A stretch of DNA of 64,000 nucleotides from Chromobacterium piscinae (GTDB taxonomy: Bacteria > Pseudomonadota > Gammaproteobacteria > Burkholderiales > Chromobacteriaceae). Below, piece by piece: positions 27,273 to 36,284 of the stretch (positions are counted from its first letter, which is position 1; every line of letters begins with the position of its first letter). Below the pieces are notes generated by a model that saw nothing but the letters and a program-made list of their open reading frames with translations, was not told the DNA's origin and searched no databases. Position numbers and translations under genes: made by a program. The DNA lies in assembly GCF_021129175.1 (NCBI RefSeq), contig NZ_JAJOHV010000031.1:1-64000 (forward strand), read 5' to 3'.

Positions 27273-28874
27273 ATGTTGCGCATTTCCGAACTCAAGCTGC
27301 CGCTGGACCATACTCCTGAGGCGCTGGCCGATGCCGTCGCCGGCTTTTTGAAAGCGCCGGCGGACGACGTTCGCGGCTTCACCGTGTTCAAACGCAGTTA
27401 CGACGCCCGCAAGGGCGTGATGAGCTTGGTCTACATCATCGACGTGGATGTGGCCAATGAGGACAAGCTGTTCGCCCGTTTCAAGGGCGACCGCCGGGTG
27501 ATGCCCACTCCGGACACCAATTATTACTATGTCGGCCAGGCGCCGGCAGAGCTGAAGCAGCGTCCGGTGGTGGTGGGCTTTGGCCCCTGCGGCATTTTCG
27601 CGGCGCTGATCCTGGCCCAGATGGGTTTCAGGCCCATCGTGCTGGAGCGCGGCAAGGAAGTGCGCCAGCGCACCAAGGACACCTGGGGCCTGTGGCGCAA
27701 GAGCGAGCTGAATACCGAGTCCAATGTGCAGTACGGCGAGGGCGGCGCCGGCACCTTCTCCGACGGCAAGCTGTACAGCCAGATCAAGGACCCGCGCCAT
27801 TTGGGCCGCAAGGTGCTGACCGAGTTCGTCAAGGCCGGCGCGCCGGAGGAAATCCTTTACCTGGCCCGCCCGCACATCGGCACTTTCCGCCTAGTCTCCA
27901 TGGTGGAGAACATGCGCGCCGAAATCATCGAGCTGGGCGGCGAAATCCGTTTCGAACAGCGCGTGGATGACCTGATTCTGGACGGCGACCGCGTGCGCGG
28001 CGTCAAGCTGGCTGACGGCGGCGAAGTGCTGAGCGACCACGTGGTGTTGGCGCTGGGCCACAGCGCGCGCGACACCTTTCAGATGCTGGAGAAGCGCGGC
28101 GTGTACATGGAGGCCAAGCCGTTCTCGGTAGGCGTCCGCATCGAGCACCCGCAGTCGCTGATCGACGCGGCGCGCTGGGGCAAGTACGCCGGCCATCCGC
28201 TATTGGGCGCGGCGGACTACAAGCTGGTGCACCACGCCGGCAATGGCCGCGCGGTGTACAGCTTCTGCATGTGCCCGGGCGGCACCGTGGTGGCGGCCAC
28301 TTCGGAAGAGAAGCGCGTGGTCACCAACGGCATGAGCCAGTATTCGCGCAACGAGCGCAACGCCAACTCCGGCTTCGTGGTCAGCATTTCGCCCGAGGTC
28401 GACTACCCGGGCGGCCCGCTGGCCGGCCTGGACTTCCAGCGCGAGCTGGAAAGCAAGGCATATGAATTGGGCGGCGGCGATTACTTCGCGCCGGCGCAGT
28501 TGTTGGGCGATTTCATGGCCGGCAAGGCATCCACCCAGCTGGGCGAGGTGGAGCCGTCGTACAAGCCGGGCGTGACCATGACCGATCTCGCGCGCATCCT
28601 GCCCGACTTCTGCGTGGAGGCGATGCGCGAGGCGATTCCGCATTTCGCCCGCCAGATCCGCGGCTACGATCTGCACGACGCGGTGCTGACCGGGCTGGAA
28701 ACCCGTACCAGTTCGCCGCTGCGCATCACCCGCGGCGATGATGGCCAGAGCCTGAACGTCAAGGGCCTGTTCCCGGCGGGCGAGGGTGCGGGCTACGCTG
28801 GCGGCATTCTGTCGGCGGGCGTGGACGGCATCAAGGTGGCAGAGGCTGTGGCCAAGGCCATGCTGGGCCGATAA
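27273..28874 (+). CDS. NAD(P)/FAD-dependent dehydrogenase (COG2509)
   Basis: 533 aa. About 85 N-terminal residues form a small alpha/beta domain (PADDVRGFTVFKRSYDARKG). They are followed by the FAD-binding Rossmann motif VVVGFGPCGIFAALILAQMGFRPIVLERGKEV, then GEGGAGTFSDGKLYSQIKDPRH, a block highly typical of the COG2509 family. The C-terminal SLNVKGLFPAGEGAGYAGGILSAGVDGIKVAEAVAKA is the second FAD contact. The reaction catalysed by this family is not established. No membrane segment. Monocistronic, ending at a strong terminator. Confidence 0.88.
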   Translation: MLRISELKLPLDHTPEALADAVAGFLKAPADDVRGFTVFKRSYDARKGVMSLVYIIDVDVANEDKLFARFKGDRRVMPTPDTNYYYVGQAPAELKQRPVVVGFGPCGIFAALILAQMGFRPIVLERGKEVRQRTKDTWGLWRKSELNTESNVQYGEGGAGTFSDGKLYSQIKDPRHLGRKVLTEFVKAGAPEEILYLARPHIGTFRLVSMVENMRAEIIELGGEIRFEQRVDDLILDGDRVRGVKLADGGEVLSDHVVLALGHSARDTFQMLEKRGVYMEAKPFSVGVRIEHPQSLIDAARWGKYAGHPLLGAADYKLVHHAGNGRAVYSFCMCPGGTVVAATSEEKRVVTNGMSQYSRNERNANSGFVVSISPEVDYPGGPLAGLDFQRELESKAYELGGGDYFAPAQLLGDFMAGKASTQLGEVEPSYKPGVTMTDLARILPDFCVEAMREAIPHFARQIRGYDLHDAVLTGLETRTSSPLRITRGDDGQSLNVKGLFPAGEGAGYAGGILSAGVDGIKVAEAVAKAMLGR

Positions 28875-28893
28875 GACGTTTATCGTTCATGAG

Positions 28894-28926
28894 CCGCCGC
28901 GGCCCGTCAGCCGCGGCGGTTTTTTA
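28894..28926 (+). terminator. Intrinsic terminator
   Basis: CCGCCGCGGC / GCCGCGGCGG stem with a 6-nt loop, followed by six T residues. Ends the FAD dehydrogenase transcript. Confidence 0.9.
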
Positions 28927-28943
28927 TTTGCGCATCCACAGAA

Positions 28944-28972
28944 TGTTCATCTCGGCGTCAAACGCCTGGCAT
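28944..28972 (+). promoter_or_regulatory. Possible Pho box upstream of phoD
   Basis: Three direct repeats spaced exactly 11 bp: TGTTCAT (28944), GCGTCAA (28955) and CTGGCAT (28966), resembling CTGTCAT-N4 Pho-box units bound by PhoB. It ends 41 bp before the phoD ATG. Individual repeats are imperfect, so this is tentative. Confidence 0.4.
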
Positions 28973-29012
28973 CCGGTTTTGGCAGGATGCCGGTTTCGCT
29001 CGGGAGAACAAA

Positions 29013-30578
29013 ATGGATAGACGGAATTTCATCAAGACCGCGCTGGCGGGCAGCGGCGGCCTGCTGTTGGGGCCGGCCGCCCAGGCCGCGCCGGCGCTGA
29101 TCACGCCGGACCGGCTGCGTCCGCAGGCAAGCTCCGGCATCCAGATCGGCGATGTGGGCGCTGACCGGGCGATAGTCTGGGCGCGCGCCGACCGCGCGGC
29201 GCGCATGCTGGTGGAGTGGGATGTCAGCGAGCGCTTTGCCAATCCCAGGAAGCTGCGCGGCCCCTGGGCCACCGAAGCCGCCGACTTCACCACCCGCATC
29301 GATCTGAGCGGCCTGCCGGCCGGCGAGCAGCTTTTCGTCCGCGTGTGCTATGAAGACGCCGCTTCGCCGCGGGCGCTGTCCGAGCCGCTGCTGGGCCGTT
29401 TCCGCACGGCATCGAGGCAGCCGCGCGACTTGCGCTTCGTCTGGTCCGGCGACACCGCCGGCCAGGGCTTCGGCATCAATCCGGATTGTGGCGGCATGCG
29501 CATCTATGAAACCATGCGCCGGCAGCAGCCGGATTTCTTCGTCCACTGCGGCGATACCATCTACGCCGACGGTCCGATGGCTGCCGAGATGACGGTGGAA
29601 GAGGGGAAAATATGGCGCAACCTGGTGACGCCTGAGGTAAGCAAGGTGGCGGAGACGCTGGACGAATACCGCGGCCGCTACCGCTACAACCTGATGGACC
29701 ACAATGTGCGGCGCTTTGCCGCCGAGGTGCCGCAGATCTGGCAGTGGGACGACCACGAGGTGGTCAATAACTGGTCTGACAGCAAGAATCTGGCCGACGA
29801 TGCCCGCTACCGCGAAAAGAGCATAGGCGTGCTGCAGGCCCGCGCCACGCGCGCCTTCATGGAGTACGCGCCGCTGCGCCATAACGGCGACCGCGAAAGC
29901 GAGCGGGTGTACCGCCATTTGCCGCAGGGGCCGCTGCTGGACGTGTTCGTGGTGGACATGCGCAGCTACCGCGACGCCAACGGCGCCAACCTGCAGGCCG
30001 AGGGCGAGCCGGGCGGCAGCTTCATGGGGCGGGAGCAGCTGCAATGGCTGCTGGAGGGGCTGAAGTCGTCGCGCGCGGTCTGGAAGGCGGTGATGGCGGA
30101 CATGCCGCTGGCGCTGCAGGTGGGCGACGGCAAGAACGCCGACGGCAGCCCGCGCTGGGAAGCGATGGCCAATGGCGACCATGGACAGCCGCGCGGGCGC
30201 GAGCTGGAGCTGGCCTGGCTGCTGCGCGAGATCAAGCGGCATGATGTCCGCAACGTGGTCTGGTTCACCGCCGACGTCCATTACACCGCAGCCCACCATT
30301 ACCATCCGGAGCGGGCGGCGTTCGCCGACTTCAATCCGTTCTGGGAGTTTGTGTCCGGTCCGCTCAATGCCGGCACCTTCGGGCCGAACGCGCTGGACAT
30401 GAGTTTCGGCCCCAAGGTCGTATACCAGAAAGCCCCGCCCGCGCAGAACGCCTCGCCGCTGGCCGGGATGCAGTTTTTCGGCCAGGTGGACATCGATGCC
30501 CGCAGCCGGGCGATGACGGTGAGGCTGAAGGATGTGGCCGGGCAGACCCTGTTCTCGCAGGAGTTGCCGCCGGCCTGA
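29013..30578 (+). CDS. phoD: Alkaline phosphatase/phosphodiesterase PhoD
   Basis: 521 aa. Twin-arginine signal MDRRNFIKTALAGSGGLLLGPAAQAA (RRNFIK, cleavage after AQA). The PhoD N-terminal beta domain (ASSGIQIGDVGADRAIVWARADRAARMLVEWD) precedes the phosphatase domain with RFVWSGDTAG, DFFVHCGDTIYADGP, IWQWDDHEVVNNW and VVWFTADVHYTAAHHYHP, which carry the Asp, Cys/Asp, Asn and His metal ligands of the Fe-Ca PhoD centre. Exported folded to the periplasm to release phosphate from mono- and diesters. The putative Pho box suggests PhoB control. Confidence 0.92.
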   Translation: MDRRNFIKTALAGSGGLLLGPAAQAAPALITPDRLRPQASSGIQIGDVGADRAIVWARADRAARMLVEWDVSERFANPRKLRGPWATEAADFTTRIDLSGLPAGEQLFVRVCYEDAASPRALSEPLLGRFRTASRQPRDLRFVWSGDTAGQGFGINPDCGGMRIYETMRRQQPDFFVHCGDTIYADGPMAAEMTVEEGKIWRNLVTPEVSKVAETLDEYRGRYRYNLMDHNVRRFAAEVPQIWQWDDHEVVNNWSDSKNLADDARYREKSIGVLQARATRAFMEYAPLRHNGDRESERVYRHLPQGPLLDVFVVDMRSYRDANGANLQAEGEPGGSFMGREQLQWLLEGLKSSRAVWKAVMADMPLALQVGDGKNADGSPRWEAMANGDHGQPRGRELELAWLLREIKRHDVRNVVWFTADVHYTAAHHYHPERAAFADFNPFWEFVSGPLNAGTFGPNALDMSFGPKVVYQKAPPAQNASPLAGMQFFGQVDIDARSRAMTVRLKDVAGQTLFSQELPPA

Positions 30579-30589
30579 TCAGCGCAGGA

Positions 30590-30615
30590 GCCGCCGGCGC
30601 GTTCTCGCCGGCGGC
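30590..30615 (+). terminator. GC-rich hairpin after phoD
   Basis: GCCGCCGGCG / CGCCGGCGGC with a 6-nt loop; the downstream CATACC is not T-rich, so it is a weak or factor-assisted terminator. Confidence 0.45.
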
Positions 30616-30660
30616 CATACCTTAACGATATGCCTCGGCAAGCAAAGCTTAATGGCGACA

Positions 30661-30689
30661 TTGACAGGGGCATTGTTCTGATCTAGATA
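30661..30689 (+). promoter_or_regulatory. Sigma-70 promoter for the GMC/cytochrome/phosphoesterase operon
   Basis: TTGACA (perfect -35, 30661-30666), 17-bp spacer, TAGATA (30684-30689). The predicted leader is about 135 nt before the start at 30830. Confidence 0.65.
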
Positions 30690-30829
30690 AAATCATGATG
30701 TCACAATGACAATACCGCCGGTTTCACTTTCATCGATAACCGGCATCCGCGTCCGCAGCGATGCCTGCGCCGCGCTTTCTGCAATGGTATTCGTGGCCTG
30801 ACTGTTCGATCCTGTCCGGGAGAAAGTCA

Positions 30830-33800
30830 ATGGTGCGAATCGCGTCCCCCATCAGTGAAATCAAGGAACGTTACGAGGTTGTGGTGATCGGCTCCGGCTA
30901 CGGCGGCGGCATCGCCGCGTCGCGGATGGCGCGGGCCGGCCGTTCCGTCTGCCTGCTGGAGCGGGGCCGGGAGATCATTCCCGGCGAGTACCCCGACACG
31001 CTGGCGGAGGCGACCGAGGAGTTCCAGGTCCACCATCCGGATGGCCACCTCGGCTCCCGCACCGGTCTTTACGATTTGCACGTCAACGCGCAGCAGAACG
31101 TGATCGTCGGCTGCGGCCTGGGCGGCACTTCGCTGATCAACGCCAATGTGTCGCTGCAGCCTGAGCCGCAGGTGTTCGAGGACCCGCGCTGGCCGGAGGG
31201 CGTGCGCGATCATGTGGACACGTTGTTGAAAGAGGGCTACGCGCGGGCGCAGCAGATGCTGAAGCCCACGCCTTATCCGGAAGCCGCGCCAGCGCTGCCC
31301 AAGCTGCAGGCCAACCAGAAGTCCGGCGAACGCATCCAGGCCAAGCACACGTTCTACCGGCCGCCGATCAACGTGACTTTCGAAAAGCTGCCGAATGATC
31401 TCAACCACGTCGGCGTCGAGCAGAAACCCTGTAATTATTGCGGCGACTGCGTGTCCGGCTGCAACAACCACGCCAAGAACACCACGCTGATGAACTATCT
31501 GCCGGACGCCTGTAATCATGGCGCGGAGATTTTCTGCCAGGCGTCGGTGCGCTATCTGGAGCGGGACGGCGACGGCTGGATCGTTCATTTTCAGTATGTC
31601 GGCACCGGGCGCGAAAAATTCGACGCGCCGACGCTGTTCGTCAAGGCGGACATCGTCATCCTGTCCGCGGGCACGCTCGGCTCCACCGAGATCCTGCTGC
31701 GTTCCCGCGCCGAAGGACTGGCCCTGTCCGACCAGTTGGGCATGCACATGAGCGGCAACGGCGACATCCTCGGCTTTGGCTACAACAACGGCGACAAGAT
31801 CAACGGCATCGGCTTCGGCACGCACTCTGCCAAGGAGATCGGCCCGGTCGGCCCCTGTATCACCTCCATCATCGACATGCGCGACGAGAGCGGCTGGCGC
31901 CGGCGCATGGTGATAGAAGAAGGCTCCATTCCCGGCGCCATCGGCGGGGTGATGGTGCCGGCGATGGCCGCGGCGTCGGCCGAGCTGGGCCAGCCTTCGG
32001 AAACCGGCGCGCTGGCCAGGATCAAGTATGCGGCGCGAGAGGTGGAGAGCGCGCTGCGCGGGCCTTACCACGGCGCGATGAACCGGCTGCAGACCTATCT
32101 GATCATGAGCCACGACGACGGCGCCGGCCGGATGCTTCTGGATGACCACGACCAGCTGCGGCTGGACTGGCCGGACGTGGGCGAGCAACCCAACTTCAAG
32201 ATCGGCAACGACAGGCTGCAGGAGGCCACTCGGGCGTTGGGCGGCATCTATGTGCGCAATCCGATCTGGACCGACCTGTTCAAGCACAGCCTGATCACCG
32301 TGCATCCGCTGGGCGGTTGCGTGATGGGCGAGGACGCCGGCCAGGGCGTGGTCAATCACAAGGGCCAGGCGTTTTGCGGAACGAGCGGGCGCGATGTCTA
32401 TCCCGGCTTGTACGTGACTGACGGTTCGGTGATTCCCACCTCGCTGGCGGTCAATCCCTTGTTCACCATCTCTGCGGTCAGCGAACGGGCGATGGCCCTG
32501 CTGGCCGCGGACCGCGGCTGGAAGATCGACTACACGCTGCCGTCGGCGCCGAGCCGTGCGCCGCAGCCTCGGTCGGACAAGCCCGGCATCGAATTCACCG
32601 AGACGATGAAGGGCTTTTTCTCCACCGCCCATCGCCAGCCGGCGGGCACCGATCTGGCGGTCTACCAGGCGGCGGCCCAGGCCGGCAAGGACGCCGGCTC
32701 GACGATGGGTTTCACCGTCACGGTGGCGTCGGATGATCTGGACCGGTTGATTTCCGACCCCAGCCATCCGGCCACCATCGTCGGCACGCTGAACGCGCCG
32801 GCCTTGTCGGCGCTGCCGCTGACAGTCAGCCATGGCGTGTTCAACCTGTTCGAGGAATATCCGCAGCAGGTGGGCGAGCGCCACATGAATTACAAGATGC
32901 GCTTGAGCGCCGAGGATGGGTCTGAGTACTTCTTCAGCGCGTTCAAGTCGGTGCCCAGCGATCACGGCCCGCTCAAGATTTGGGCCGATACCAGCACCTT
33001 GTACGTGACGGTATACAAGGGCGTGGACGATGGCGGCGAGGTAGCCGGCAGCGGAGTGCTGCACATCGAGCCGGCGGACTTCGCGCGGCAGATGACCACG
33101 ATGAAGGTGCTCAACGTCTCCAGCGAGGCGGAGCGGCTGAAGCAGCTTGCCCGCTTCGGCGAGTATTTCGCCGGCGTGCTGTGGGAGAGCTACGGCGGGG
33201 TGCTGGCGCCCAATGTCTACTTCAATCCGGACGCGCCGCCGCGCAAGAAGCGTCCGCTCAATGCCGGCGCGCCCGAGGTGGCGTTCTTCCCGACCGACGA
33301 CGGCGTCAATCTGCGGCTCACTCGCTACAACGGCGGCGGCAAGGGACCGGTGATGCTGGTGCACGGCCTGGGCGTGGGGTCGAACATCTTCTCCACCGAC
33401 ACCATCTCCACCAATCTGCTGGAGTATCTGTACCAGCACGGCTACGACGTGTGGCTGCTGGACTTCCGCGTCAGCATTCTGCTGCCGGCCAGCCAGCAGC
33501 AGTGGGACGGCGACCAAGTGGCGCGCTACGACTATCCGGCGGCGATCCGGACGATACGCGAAGCCACCGGCGCGGCCGACGTGCAGTGCGTGGTGCACTG
33601 CTATGGAGCCACCACCTTCTTCATGTCCATGCTGGCCGGGCTGGAGGGGGTGAGGTCGGTGGTGTGCTCGCAGATCGCCGCCGACATCGTGGTGCCGGCC
33701 GCCACCCAGGTGAAGACAGGTCTGCATCTGCCGACGGTGCTGGACAAGCTGGGCGTGCAATCGTTGACTGCCTATACCGCGTCCGATTCCAACTGGTTCG

Positions 33801-34288
33801 AGAAGCTGTACGACACCGCGCTGAAGGGTTATGCGCTGGCGGAGGCGCAGGGCTATTGCAACAACCCGGTCTGCCACCGCATCACCTTCATGTACGCGCC
33901 GCTGTACCGTCACGAAACCCTGAACGAGACGCTGCACGACAATCTGCACGAGCTGTTCGGAGTGGCGAACATGCGCACCATGGAGCATCTGGCGCGGATG
34001 TGCCGCGAGGGACGGCTGGTGTCCTTCGACGGCGACGACATCTACATGCCGCACTTCGACCGGCTGCACATGCCCATCCTGTTCATCAGCGGCGGCCAGA
34101 ACGAGTGCTATCTGCCGGAAAGCACCGAGCGCACCTTCGACAAGCTGGTGGCGCGTTTCGGGCCGGAGCGCTACAGCCGGCTGGTGGTGCCGGGCTACGG
34201 GCACATCGACTGCATGTTCGGCAAGAACGCGGCGGCCGACGTCTACCCGGCCATCGTCGCCCATCTGGACAAGACCGCAGGCGGCTGA
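30830..34288 (+). CDS. GMC oxidoreductase fused to a C-terminal alpha/beta hydrolase
   Basis: 1152 aa from MVRIASPISEIKERYEVVVIGSGYGGGIAASRMARAG. Residues 1-565 are a cholesterol-oxidase-like GMC domain: FAD motif GSGYGGG near the start, a four-cysteine motif CNYCGDCVSGC (Cys201/204/207/211), and the C-terminal HPLGGCVMGED and GLYVTDGSVIPTSLAVNPLFTISA. A beta-rich linker domain (about 590-800) precedes an alpha/beta hydrolase (about 835-1150) with VMLVHGLGVGSNIF, a nucleophile elbow reading VVHCYGA with Cys924 where Ser is expected, an acid loop ISGGQNECYLPES, and VPGYGHIDCMFG with the His. No signal peptide. An upstream in-frame start (30761) has no SD. Substrate unknown; sterols or other hydrophobic alcohols or esters are plausible. 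Confidence 0.88.
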   Translation: MVRIASPISEIKERYEVVVIGSGYGGGIAASRMARAGRSVCLLERGREIIPGEYPDTLAEATEEFQVHHPDGHLGSRTGLYDLHVNAQQNVIVGCGLGGTSLINANVSLQPEPQVFEDPRWPEGVRDHVDTLLKEGYARAQQMLKPTPYPEAAPALPKLQANQKSGERIQAKHTFYRPPINVTFEKLPNDLNHVGVEQKPCNYCGDCVSGCNNHAKNTTLMNYLPDACNHGAEIFCQASVRYLERDGDGWIVHFQYVGTGREKFDAPTLFVKADIVILSAGTLGSTEILLRSRAEGLALSDQLGMHMSGNGDILGFGYNNGDKINGIGFGTHSAKEIGPVGPCITSIIDMRDESGWRRRMVIEEGSIPGAIGGVMVPAMAAASAELGQPSETGALARIKYAAREVESALRGPYHGAMNRLQTYLIMSHDDGAGRMLLDDHDQLRLDWPDVGEQPNFKIGNDRLQEATRALGGIYVRNPIWTDLFKHSLITVHPLGGCVMGEDAGQGVVNHKGQAFCGTSGRDVYPGLYVTDGSVIPTSLAVNPLFTISAVSERAMALLAADRGWKIDYTLPSAPSRAPQPRSDKPGIEFTETMKGFFSTAHRQPAGTDLAVYQAAAQAGKDAGSTMGFTVTVASDDLDRLISDPSHPATIVGTLNAPALSALPLTVSHGVFNLFEEYPQQVGERHMNYKMRLSAEDGSEYFFSAFKSVPSDHGPLKIWADTSTLYVTVYKGVDDGGEVAGSGVLHIEPADFARQMTTMKVLNVSSEAERLKQLARFGEYFAGVLWESYGGVLAPNVYFNPDAPPRKKRPLNAGAPEVAFFPTDDGVNLRLTRYNGGGKGPVMLVHGLGVGSNIFSTDTISTNLLEYLYQHGYDVWLLDFRVSILLPASQQQWDGDQVARYDYPAAIRTIREATGAADVQCVVHCYGATTFFMSMLAGLEGVRSVVCSQIAADIVVPAATQVKTGLHLPTVLDKLGVQSLTAYTASDSNWFEKLYDTALKGYALAEAQGYCNNPVCHRITFMYAPLYRHETLNETLHDNLHELFGVANMRTMEHLARMCREGRLVSFDGDDIYMPHFDRLHMPILFISGGQNECYLPESTERTFDKLVARFGPERYSRLVVPGYGHIDCMFGKNAAADVYPAIVAHLDKTAGG

Positions 34289-34363
34289 GGCGAAAGCGCC
34301 GGGGCCGCTGTCCGGTCCCGGCCGCGCCTGGCCATTCGACGCCGTCTTCACAAGGACCTCCCC

Positions 34364-36250
34364 ATGGACAAGACTCGTTGCGCGGAATGTGGCTTGCGCT
34401 GGTTCCAGCGCTTCATCTGGATCGGCATCGCCATCAATATGGTGTTCGCCATCCCGGCGTTGTTCTGGCCGGACTTCCTGAACAGCAGCTTCGGCCTGCC
34501 CAGCCAGGCGGTGTACCCGTGGCTGCAGAACGCCGGCATGCTGCTGGTGGGCGTCAGCCTGTTTTACGCGCCGGCCGGCGTCAACGCCGCGCGCTATCCG
34601 GTGTATTCCTGGCTGTGCGTGCTGTCCCGGCTGATCGCGGTGGTGTTCTGGATCTACCTGATCCAGACCTCCGGCTATCCGGACGCCTTCAAACCCTTGC
34701 TGTACTCCGACGCCGCGATGTTCGCGATCCTGGGCGCGCTGCTGTATGTCGGCCTGCCGGCGGAGCAGCGGCCGTGGCCATTGATCCGCGCCGGCCTGTG
34801 CGGCTTGTGGCGTTGCCTGGCCAAGTGCTTTTCCGGCGTCCGCCGCAAGATCGCCATCGTCGTGGTGCTGGTGTTGGCCTTTGTCGGCTATGAGGCCTGG
34901 GCCAATCTGCTGCGCGAGGTGCCGCAGCCGCCGCTGGCGTCCGACGTGGACCACTTCAAATACGCGGCGATAGGCCTGGGGCCGGACGCGCGCATCCCCT
35001 TGTACGTGTTCTCGGTGCTGCCTCAGGTGTGCGCGCAGCGCATGCCCAAGCTTGGCACTGGCTGGCAAGCCTTCGGCTTCATCTACGAGGGCGGGCATGA
35101 TCTGCCGATCGGCTTGGCCAAGCGTCAGATTGGCTATCCGTCGGTGGAGCCCAATTGCGCGTTGTGTCATACCGGCATGTACCGCAAGAGCGCCGACGAC
35201 GTGCCGGTGCCGGTGCCCACCGCGCCGGCGGCGCTGCTGGATCTGGAGTCGTTCCAGTGGTTCCTGTACGACTGCGCCGGCGATCCGGACTTCAACGCCA
35301 AAGTGATGAACGCTATCGAGCAGCATTACGAGCTGGGGCCGATAGAAAAGCTGTTCTACCGCTTTTTGATCGTGCCGGCCACGCGCCAGGCCTTCCTGAA
35401 GCAGAAGCAGCAGTACGCGTGGCAGAAGCTGCGGCCGCAGCAGGGGCCGGGGCGCACCGACACCTTCAATCCCACCAAGGTGGTGGTGTTCGGTTTCCCG
35501 GATGACTCCACCATCGGCACGGTAGACCTGCCGCAGATCTGGAACCAGAAGCCGCGCGAGTCGCTGTACCTGCACTGGGACGGCAACAACAACGACATCA
35601 AGGAGCGCAACTACGCGGCGGCGATGGCGGTGGGCGCGACCCCGCAGTCGGTGCTGCCGGCCGAGTTCAAGCGCGTGACCGACTGGTTGTTGACGCATCA
35701 GCCGCCCAAGTGGCCGTTCGGCGGACTGGACCAGGTGCGCGCGCATCGCGGCCAGGCGCTGTGGGAGAAGAATTGCGCCAGCTGCCACGATTTCGGCAAG
35801 GCTGATACCGGCCAGGTGACCGTGGGGCTGGACGAACTGGGCACCGACCCCTATCGCGTCAACTCCTTCACCGTGGGCCTGGTGGACAAGTTCCACGAAT
35901 TCAAGAAGCCGCCGTTCGATTTCGGCGCCTACCGTAAGACGCAGAGCTACAGCAACACGCCGACCGATGGCATCTGGCTGCGCGCGCCGTATCTGCACAA
36001 CGGCTCGGTGCCTACGCTGTGGGATCTGCTGCAGAAGCCCGACAAGCGGCCCAAGACGTTCTATCGGGGCTCCAGCGTGTTCGACACCCGCAACGTCGGC
36101 TTCATCGCCGCCGGGCCGGAGGTCAAAGGCGGAGGCTACTTCAAGTTCGACACCCGCCTGCCGGGCAACCACAACACCGGCCACGAGTATGGAACCAATC
36201 TGTCCGACAGCGAAAAGTGGGACTTGATCGAGTACATGAAAAACCTGTAG
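34364..36250 (+). CDS. Membrane-anchored dihaem cytochrome c
   Basis: 628 aa. About five hydrophobic helices in residues 14-175 (RFIWIGIAINMVFAIPALFW, LQNAGMLLVGVSLFYAP, LSRLIAVVFWIYLIQ, AAMFAILGALLYVGL, KIAIVVVLVLAFVGYEAW), then a large periplasmic part with two c-type haem motifs: CALCH (265-269) and CASCH (471-475). Later conserved text (LRAPYLHNGSVPTLWDLL; FDTRNVGF) is typical of dihaem cytochrome/peroxidase-like families. An extra CAEC lies at residues 6-9. It is 75 bp downstream of the GMC fusion gene and is the obvious electron acceptor for it (inference). Confidence 0.85.
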   Translation: MDKTRCAECGLRWFQRFIWIGIAINMVFAIPALFWPDFLNSSFGLPSQAVYPWLQNAGMLLVGVSLFYAPAGVNAARYPVYSWLCVLSRLIAVVFWIYLIQTSGYPDAFKPLLYSDAAMFAILGALLYVGLPAEQRPWPLIRAGLCGLWRCLAKCFSGVRRKIAIVVVLVLAFVGYEAWANLLREVPQPPLASDVDHFKYAAIGLGPDARIPLYVFSVLPQVCAQRMPKLGTGWQAFGFIYEGGHDLPIGLAKRQIGYPSVEPNCALCHTGMYRKSADDVPVPVPTAPAALLDLESFQWFLYDCAGDPDFNAKVMNAIEQHYELGPIEKLFYRFLIVPATRQAFLKQKQQYAWQKLRPQQGPGRTDTFNPTKVVVFGFPDDSTIGTVDLPQIWNQKPRESLYLHWDGNNNDIKERNYAAAMAVGATPQSVLPAEFKRVTDWLLTHQPPKWPFGGLDQVRAHRGQALWEKNCASCHDFGKADTGQVTVGLDELGTDPYRVNSFTVGLVDKFHEFKKPPFDFGAYRKTQSYSNTPTDGIWLRAPYLHNGSVPTLWDLLQKPDKRPKTFYRGSSVFDTRNVGFIAAGPEVKGGGYFKFDTRLPGNHNTGHEYGTNLSDSEKWDLIEYMKNL

Positions 36251-36284
36251 GCGGCGGCAGCCGTCCGCAGAGCGGAGGTGCGAG

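Noticed and set aside
28967-28988. CTGGCA...TGGCAG dyad upstream of phoD as a LuxR/CviR box
   Set aside because: The CTG and CAG half-sites are 14 bp apart instead of the 10 required, so the spacing does not fit.
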